A DNA stretch of 10,427 nt from an uncultured Gammaproteobacteria bacterium (GTDB taxonomy: Bacteria > Pseudomonadota > Gammaproteobacteria > Pseudomonadales > Azotimanducaceae_A), in the NCBI GenBank assembly GCA_913049565.1, contig CAJWZG010000080.1:1-10427 (forward strand). The letters are read 5' to 3'. Below the pieces are notes generated by a model, which was given only the letters and a program-made list of their open reading frames with translations, made no database searches and was not told the origin of the DNA. Below, piece by piece: positions 6,770 through 10,427 of the stretch. Every line of letters begins with the position of its first letter. The stretch's first letter is position 1. The position numbers were made by a program, and so were the translations under genes.

Positions 6770-7738
6770 TTAAAGCAGCTCGTACCCATAAAAATCAGCT
6801 AATTTGATCCCTTGGCTGTAGTAAATGCACCAGTTCAGTTTACCGTCCTCATCGAAACCTTTCTCGTAACCGTGATAGTGGCCGTCTTTGTAGGAGGTCT
6901 CCCAAGTCTTTTGACCTGTCGGCGACCAAGTTTCATACAGGCCATCGAATTCTCCAGCTACCATAAAACGACGTCGAGCGAGCTGACCGTTAAAGTGCCA
7001 TGACTGGCCTAGTCCATCCCCCAACCCGTCTTTGAGAAGGTTCTGGGTCCTCAAACTTCCGTTGGGCCACCAGAATGTCTGACGCCCATTAGCAAGCCCG
7101 CCCACGAACGTCACCTTATATTCGATCTTTCCGTTATCAAAATATGTAGCGTAGTCACCTTCAGCGAGGCATCCCGATCGCGAATCGTAGTACTTGCCGT
7201 ATCTGCCGCCACGGGTCCTCAGCCAGCCATGATCATTTTCAACGGACTGTTCGCTGTTGGATGGCAATTCCTTGGCTTCCACCGTTGCTGGTTGGTATAC
7301 GCCTGCCTCGGACCACCTCTCTACTTCGCCAACGAGTTTGCCCCTGGTGAAGTTACGTCTGGTCGCTATCTTTCCATTGAAATGCCATGACTTAGCGATC
7401 CCTTCCTTCAGCCCGTCTTTGTAGTTGCTTCGCGCCCTTAAACGCCCGCCAGGCCAATAACGTGTGCGGACACCGTGCTCTAGGCCCATCACGAAATGGC
7501 GCCGCTCTTCGGTCGAGCGATCTGCAAATATCTCGATATAAGAACCCATGGCGGGCTTGTAGTAGAGCTCGTCATCGTCATCCGAGATGAAAGAATCCAT
7601 CCAGATACCCGGTGACCTGCTGGATCGGTCTAACACGCCAAAATGTTCGGGCTCGTACTCCGGCGGTTCCACTGCTTCGAATCTCCATTGATACGGTTCA
7701 GACTTCTTCAGATTCGCTGGTATCTTCTTGGTATGCAA
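6770..7738 (-). CDS. MORN-repeat protein (YwqK antitoxin-like repeats)
   Basis: With the TTG start at 7738 this is 322 residues. It is built of MORN_2-type repeats, each about 22 residues with the pattern G.....W..NG.L.....Y.DG. They lie at about 88-108, 111-132, 136-146, 192-214, 217-237, 241-262, 265-286 and 288-310. Such repeats occur in proteins annotated as YwqK-family antitoxins and in peptide- or lipid-binding scaffolds; the partner here is unknown. Residues 94-146 and 223-275 are a long internal duplication sharing the block SWHFNG. The N-terminal part is acidic and aromatic, with no signal peptide. The start is uncertain. The frame stays open to a TTG at 7870 with a GGGAAG site, but that would overlap the divergent gene by 117 bases; ATG 7600 is another option. 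No toxin gene is evident beside it. Confidence 0.75.
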   Translation of the reverse strand: MHTKKIPANLKKSEPYQWRFEAVEPPEYEPEHFGVLDRSSRSPGIWMDSFISDDDDELYYKPAMGSYIEIFADRSTEERRHFVMGLEHGVRTRYWPGGRLRARSNYKDGLKEGIAKSWHFNGKIATRRNFTRGKLVGEVERWSEAGVYQPATVEAKELPSNSEQSVENDHGWLRTRGGRYGKYYDSRSGCLAEGDYATYFDNGKIEYKVTFVGGLANGRQTFWWPNGSLRTQNLLKDGLGDGLGQSWHFNGQLARRRFMVAGEFDGLYETWSPTGQKTWETSYKDGHYHGYEKGFDEDGKLNWCIYYSQGIKLADFYGYELL

Positions 7739-7753
7739 TATCGGTAGGGAAAT

Positions 7754-8413
7754 ATGGTGTGTGCAAGGAGGACTAAGAAGAAAAACGAGCCCGATTCTGC
7801 GAAGTCTGGGACGCAGGATAGAGCCGAGCGGGATTCCGGCGCGCCCAATAAGTCCGCGCAGTCGGAACAAACTATCTTCCCGTTCGACTCACCGCGCATC
7901 CATGAAAAGGACCTCATCCCTTGGCTCTGCTCTGTTGTTTATGGAGAGGAATATTCCGCGGGAGGGGAAAAGAAGTCGGGCGCACTTAAACGAGTCAGAT
8001 CTCGAATAAGTTATGCGCGCGATATAAAGGCTTTAGCGCCGGCTTCACGTGACACGGTTGAAGCAGCACCTTTTTTTGAATGGGCCGTAAAACAAACAAA
8101 GTGGGAAGAACTGAGCAACGTTCAAGGCCTTACAAAAGGTGTTGTTGCTCTCGTTAAGGGAACTCAAGCGAAAGCCAGCGTCGCGCGATCAACACTTGCC
8201 TTTGCGGTTCCAGATACGCATGAGGAGCTGCTGGCGAAGTACCTTACCGCCTTAAGCGAACTCAGAAATGCTCAGCTAGAGATAGACCGTCTAGCAGACT
8301 CGAACGCAGATCTTTCAGCGCAACTCGTTACCAAAGCCGAAAAGTCGCGGCAAGCCAGCGAGCACGGCAAGAAAGGGGCGGGAATATCGCGTGAAAAGAA
8401 AGAATTAGGCTAA
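7754..8413 (+). CDS. Unrecognised island protein with disordered N-terminus and C-terminal coiled coil
   Basis: This is a 219-residue protein not recognised as any family. Residues 5-40 are basic and polar (RRTKKKNEPDSAKSGTQDRA) and look disordered. A compact region from about 42 (IFPFDSPRIHEKDLIPWLCS) to 150 follows. A heptad helix runs from about 155 to 195 (LLAKYLTALSELRNAQLEID), and the tail is lysine-rich. The combination suggests a soluble nucleic-acid-associated or structural protein, but this is inference. It lies just upstream of alpA on the same strand, 63 bases before it, and could be the first gene of the block. ATG 7754 or GTG 7757 is the only good in-frame start; the AGGGA site fits the GTG better. 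Its 5' end faces the MORN gene almost directly. Confidence 0.65.
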   Translation: MVCARRTKKKNEPDSAKSGTQDRAERDSGAPNKSAQSEQTIFPFDSPRIHEKDLIPWLCSVVYGEEYSAGGEKKSGALKRVRSRISYARDIKALAPASRDTVEAAPFFEWAVKQTKWEELSNVQGLTKGVVALVKGTQAKASVARSTLAFAVPDTHEELLAKYLTALSELRNAQLEIDRLADSNADLSAQLVTKAEKSRQASEHGKKGAGISREKKELG

Positions 8414-8416
8414 GCC

Positions 8417-8444
8417 TTCACCAAACGTTTTCTGTCACTAAATT
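8417..8444 (+). promoter_or_regulatory. Candidate alpA promoter
   Basis: TTCACC (4/6 match to -35) is followed after 16 bases by TAAATT (4/6 match to -10). The -10 element falls inside the palindrome at 8435-8449, the expected place for a repressor operator. Consensus match only. Confidence 0.3.
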
Positions 8445-8449
8445 AGTGA
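8435..8449. promoter_or_regulatory. Palindromic operator candidate upstream of alpA
   Basis: TCACTAAATTAGTGA is a perfect 7-1-7 inverted repeat ending 27 bases before the alpA ATG. Its length, odd centre and overlap with a possible -10 element fit a dimeric HTH repressor site. The binding protein could be AlpA itself or another island regulator. Confidence 0.5.
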
Positions 8450-8470
8450 TCCTGTTGCAACTAACAGGAT
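8449..8470 (+). promoter_or_regulatory. Inverted repeat that would mask the alpA ribosome-binding site
   Basis: ATCCTGTT and AACAGGAT form a perfect 8-bp inverted repeat around the loop GCAACT. The right arm contains AGGA, the only plausible ribosome-binding site for the ATG at 8477. It shares its first base with the preceding palindrome. It may act as a second operator, or as an mRNA hairpin hiding the ribosome-binding site. Confidence 0.5.
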
Positions 8471-8476
8471 TGTCTT

Positions 8477-8683
8477 ATGTCTCACCAAATTTTGCGGATT
8501 TTCGAGGTCGCGGATCGAACAGGCCTAGCAAGATCATCAATCTACGCCAAAATTCAGAACGGCGATTTTCCTCGTCCGATTAAATTAGGCGCCCGCTCGG
8601 TCGGCTGGCTCGAAGCGGACGTAGACCATTGGATTGATCACCAAATTTCCCGCAGTCGCGAGGGAGTCTGTGATGCAAAGTGA
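8477..8683 (+). CDS. alpA: AlpA-family transcriptional regulator / excisionase-like protein
   Basis: This is a 68-residue protein, typical for AlpA (Phage_AlpA family, MerR-like winged helix). The core RIFEVADRTGLARSSIYAKI (residues 7-26) is the helix-turn-helix. It is followed by NGDFPRPIKLGARSVGW at 28-44 and the wing/helix EADVDHWI at 46-53, matching the family pattern G.FP.p.klg.r...W...ev..Wi. Family members regulate integrase genes of integrated elements or act as excision directionality factors; in E. coli CP4-57, AlpA promotes excision from ssrA. Here the gene is preceded by two inverted repeats and overlaps the primase start by 11 bases, so it heads the replication genes. It may couple replication and excision of the island, which is inference. 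Confidence 0.92.
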   Translation: MSHQILRIFEVADRTGLARSSIYAKIQNGDFPRPIKLGARSVGWLEADVDHWIDHQISRSREGVCDAK

Positions 8684-10427
8684 ATCCTTAATCGAACTGG
8701 CAGTTTCTTATTCTGCTGAGCATGGGGTTCCTGTATTCCCGTGCCGCCAAGACAAATCGCCGGCATGTCGGCATGGTCACATAGATGCAAGCTCAGACCC
8801 CAACGTCATTCGTGAGCTGTTCGCTCACCAAGATGCGCGCCTAATCGGCCTCCCGACAGGAACGGTGTCTGGCATCTGTGTGCTTGATATTGACCGTGCC
8901 AAAGAGGAGAGCGTTGTAGATGGATTCTCGTGGCTGGAAGCCAATAGCTCGGAGCTACCTCAGACGCGTGTCATGAGGACGCAAAACAAGGGGCTGCACT
9001 TTTATTTTGCCTACGTAGATGGCTTACGGGGCAGCGTAGGCAAGCTTCACCCACACGTGGATATTCGTGCCGAAGGGAACTACATCATTGCCGCTGGCCC
9101 CGGTTACGCGCTTGAGGTCGATATTCCGCTGAGTAGCCTGCCCCTATTTCCAGCGCACTTATCTGATGCTCTTGCGCTGCCTGCAGATAAAGAAGAAGCA
9201 AGCCCGGCGCCGAAGCATGACCTAAGCCAAGTTTTTACCGAGAGCAGATGGCACGTCACAATGTTGCAGTGGACGGCGTCCGTGGTCCAGCGGGGTGACA
9301 GTGCGAAAACGATCATGGATGTCGCTCCACTGGTAACGCTGGAGGGCTGGACAGTCGAAAGGACTCGAGAAGAGCTTGAGGTGATGATTCTGGGGGCGAT
9401 AGAAAAAGGGTATGCGCCCGCGTCATCATCGCTATTGCGAGAACCTTTTCGTCTAAAGACCTTAGATGATTTACTCGCTCTCAAAGATCCCGAGTTCCTG
9501 ATCGATGATCTCCTGCTAGAAAATAGCATCGCGATGGTCTTCGGCCCGACTGGAAGTTACAAGAGCACTGTGGTGATCGACATGTGCGTATGCCTGCAAA
9601 ACGGATTGCCCTGGCAAAACAAAGAGTCTCATCAGTGCAACGTAGCCATTTTCTCCCATGAGGACGGCGGGGGCTTCAAAAACCGCTATCTAGCTGCTGC
9701 CGCGCATTACGGCATTGAAAATCCTCAGGTCTACTGGGACGGCGCAGTGCCGAATCTGATGGATAAAAACTCTTTGAATGCATACGTCGAGGAGCTTCGC
9801 GAGCACGAGATCAAGCTTATCGTCATCGACACGCTTGCCTATGCTATGGCCGGCGGAGAGGAAAATTCGGCGAAAGAGATGGGCGTTGCTGTCGACGGCA
9901 TGCAGAAGCTTCGAAACGAAGTAGGCGCGACAATTCTGCTGATTCATCATAGCGGTAAAGACAAAAGCAGGGGCGCGCGCGGCTCATCAGTGCTTAAGGC
10001 GGCCGTGGATACTGAAATTGAACTTAACGCCAGCGGGGACAAAATCTCTTTGCATGCGGACAAGCAGCGGCACTTTCAGCCAGCTAAGCCAGACTTTCTT
10101 CGGGCCAAGACGGTCCCGATAGGCGACAAGACAGCTTGCGTGATCGTAAAAGGCAGCGCGCTTGCGTTTAAGGGCAACGACTTAGGCGTTAAAGGGCAGA
10201 GTGCGGTCGCATGGGGAGTCATTGAAGTGATTCTCCGCGAGGCAAGTTCGTTATCGGTAAGCGAAGCTGCGCAAGTCTTGCGTCAAAACCCGGGCTTCAC
10301 AAAGAGGCAAAATAAGCCTGGTTCATTTGAGAAGGCATTGAAGCGGTGTCTTGAGGACTTGTGTGCCAAGGGGCTGATTGAGATGGACGATGAGACCATC
10401 ACGCTGGGTTTGGGTATTGATGTTGAA
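8673..10427 (+). CDS. Primase-polymerase fused to RepA-like AAA helicase (3' end beyond window)
   Basis: The frame opens at ATG 8673 with an AGGGAG ribosome-binding site six bases upstream and stays open for 585 codons to the window edge. The N-terminal part (about 1-160) resembles the bifunctional primase-polymerase domain: VLDIDR with D72 and D74 as metal ligands, KGLHFYF with H109, and VDIRAEGNYIIAAGPGY with D130. The middle (about 265-470) is a RecA-like AAA_25/RepA helicase: Walker A GPTGSYKST at 291-299, Walker B LIVIDT with D386, and the characteristic LLIHHSGKDKSRGARGSS at 422-439. Residues 508-585 look like a winged helix. Such fusions initiate replication of satellite phages, plasmids and integrative elements. 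It overlaps alpA by 11 bases, so the two are translationally coupled. The stop lies outside the window. Confidence 0.9.
   Translation, partial: MQSESLIELAVSYSAEHGVPVFPCRQDKSPACRHGHIDASSDPNVIRELFAHQDARLIGLPTGTVSGICVLDIDRAKEESVVDGFSWLEANSSELPQTRVMRTQNKGLHFYFAYVDGLRGSVGKLHPHVDIRAEGNYIIAAGPGYALEVDIPLSSLPLFPAHLSDALALPADKEEASPAPKHDLSQVFTESRWHVTMLQWTASVVQRGDSAKTIMDVAPLVTLEGWTVERTREELEVMILGAIEKGYAPASSSLLREPFRLKTLDDLLALKDPEFLIDDLLLENSIAMVFGPTGSYKSTVVIDMCVCLQNGLPWQNKESHQCNVAIFSHEDGGGFKNRYLAAAAHYGIENPQVYWDGAVPNLMDKNSLNAYVEELREHEIKLIVIDTLAYAMAGGEENSAKEMGVAVDGMQKLRNEVGATILLIHHSGKDKSRGARGSSVLKAAVDTEIELNASGDKISLHADKQRHFQPAKPDFLRAKTVPIGDKTACVIVKGSALAFKGNDLGVKGQSAVAWGVIEVILREASSLSVSEAAQVLRQNPGFTKRQNKPGSFEKALKRCLEDLCAKGLIEMDDETITLGLGIDVE

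Larger units (their letters stand above)
6595..10427 (+). mobile_element. Left end of an ssrA-integrated genomic island (continues past window)
   Basis: The island is bounded on the left by the ssrA 3'-end copy. It carries tandem repeats just inside the boundary, a MORN-repeat protein, an unrecognised coiled-coil protein, an AlpA regulator and a primase-polymerase/helicase. AlpA plus an ssrA site recalls E. coli CP4-57, where AlpA drives excision from ssrA. No integrase, capsid or conjugation gene is seen in this portion. The right boundary should carry the full ssrA on the minus strand. Confidence 0.7.

Noticed and set aside
9104..9950. Minus-strand frames inside the primase-helicase gene
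   Set aside because: They are shadows of the long + frame, which carries intact Prim-Pol and Walker motifs.
1..10427. CRISPR array, toxin-antitoxin pair or complete defence operon
   Set aside because: No spaced repeats were seen. The only candidate element is the MORN/YwqK-like protein, and no toxin lies beside it.

Overview
The window looks like a bacterial chromosome, probably a marine-type gammaproteobacterium. The grounds are moderate GC, gammaproteobacterial-style enzymes, and a tmRNA 3' end of the form ...GCCGCCTCCACCA. The taxonomic guess is inference only. The window splits at a copy of the tmRNA (ssrA) 3' end at 6595-6618. To its left lies chromosomal flank; to its right begins an integrated genomic island that runs off the window.

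Left part (1-6594). A partial C-terminal regulator fragment (TetR-like) is convergent with a nitroreductase. The nitroreductase is divergent from a Gfo/Idh/MocA oxidoreductase of the dihydrodiol-dehydrogenase type. A 420-base gap with tandem GTTAGC hairpins leads to a small unrecognised coiled-coil membrane protein. This is convergent with a second unrecognised membrane protein, which lies downstream of a MAPEG-family protein on the same strand. Next is a decayed gene on the + strand (about 4085-4820). Its pieces can be rejoined by ignoring three in-frame stops and one frameshift, and it resembles a replication-type protein of integrated elements (motifs EVDFGAN and LPVHDA). Its end overlaps the start of an intact amidohydrolase of the YtcJ type, predicted to be a lipoprotein.

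Right part (6595-10427), the island. Just inside the att copy are two tandem GTTGCCCC(C)TAA repeats that could be recombinase arm sites. Then come a MORN-repeat (YwqK-like) protein on the - strand with an internal duplication, a divergent unrecognised coiled-coil protein, an AlpA-family regulator preceded by two strong inverted repeats, and a primase-polymerase/RepA-like helicase fusion. The last gene overlaps alpA by 11 bases and is cut by the window end at 585 codons.

How it fits together. The island resembles E. coli CP4-57 in principle: an ssrA-integrated element with an AlpA regulator. Here AlpA sits at the head of a probable replication operon. No integrase is visible; from the orientation of the att copy it is expected beyond the right edge, near the intact ssrA. 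The decayed replication-type gene a few kb to the left suggests that an earlier element also used this neighbourhood. The most notable items are the unreported island boundary, the decayed replication gene and the alpA control region.
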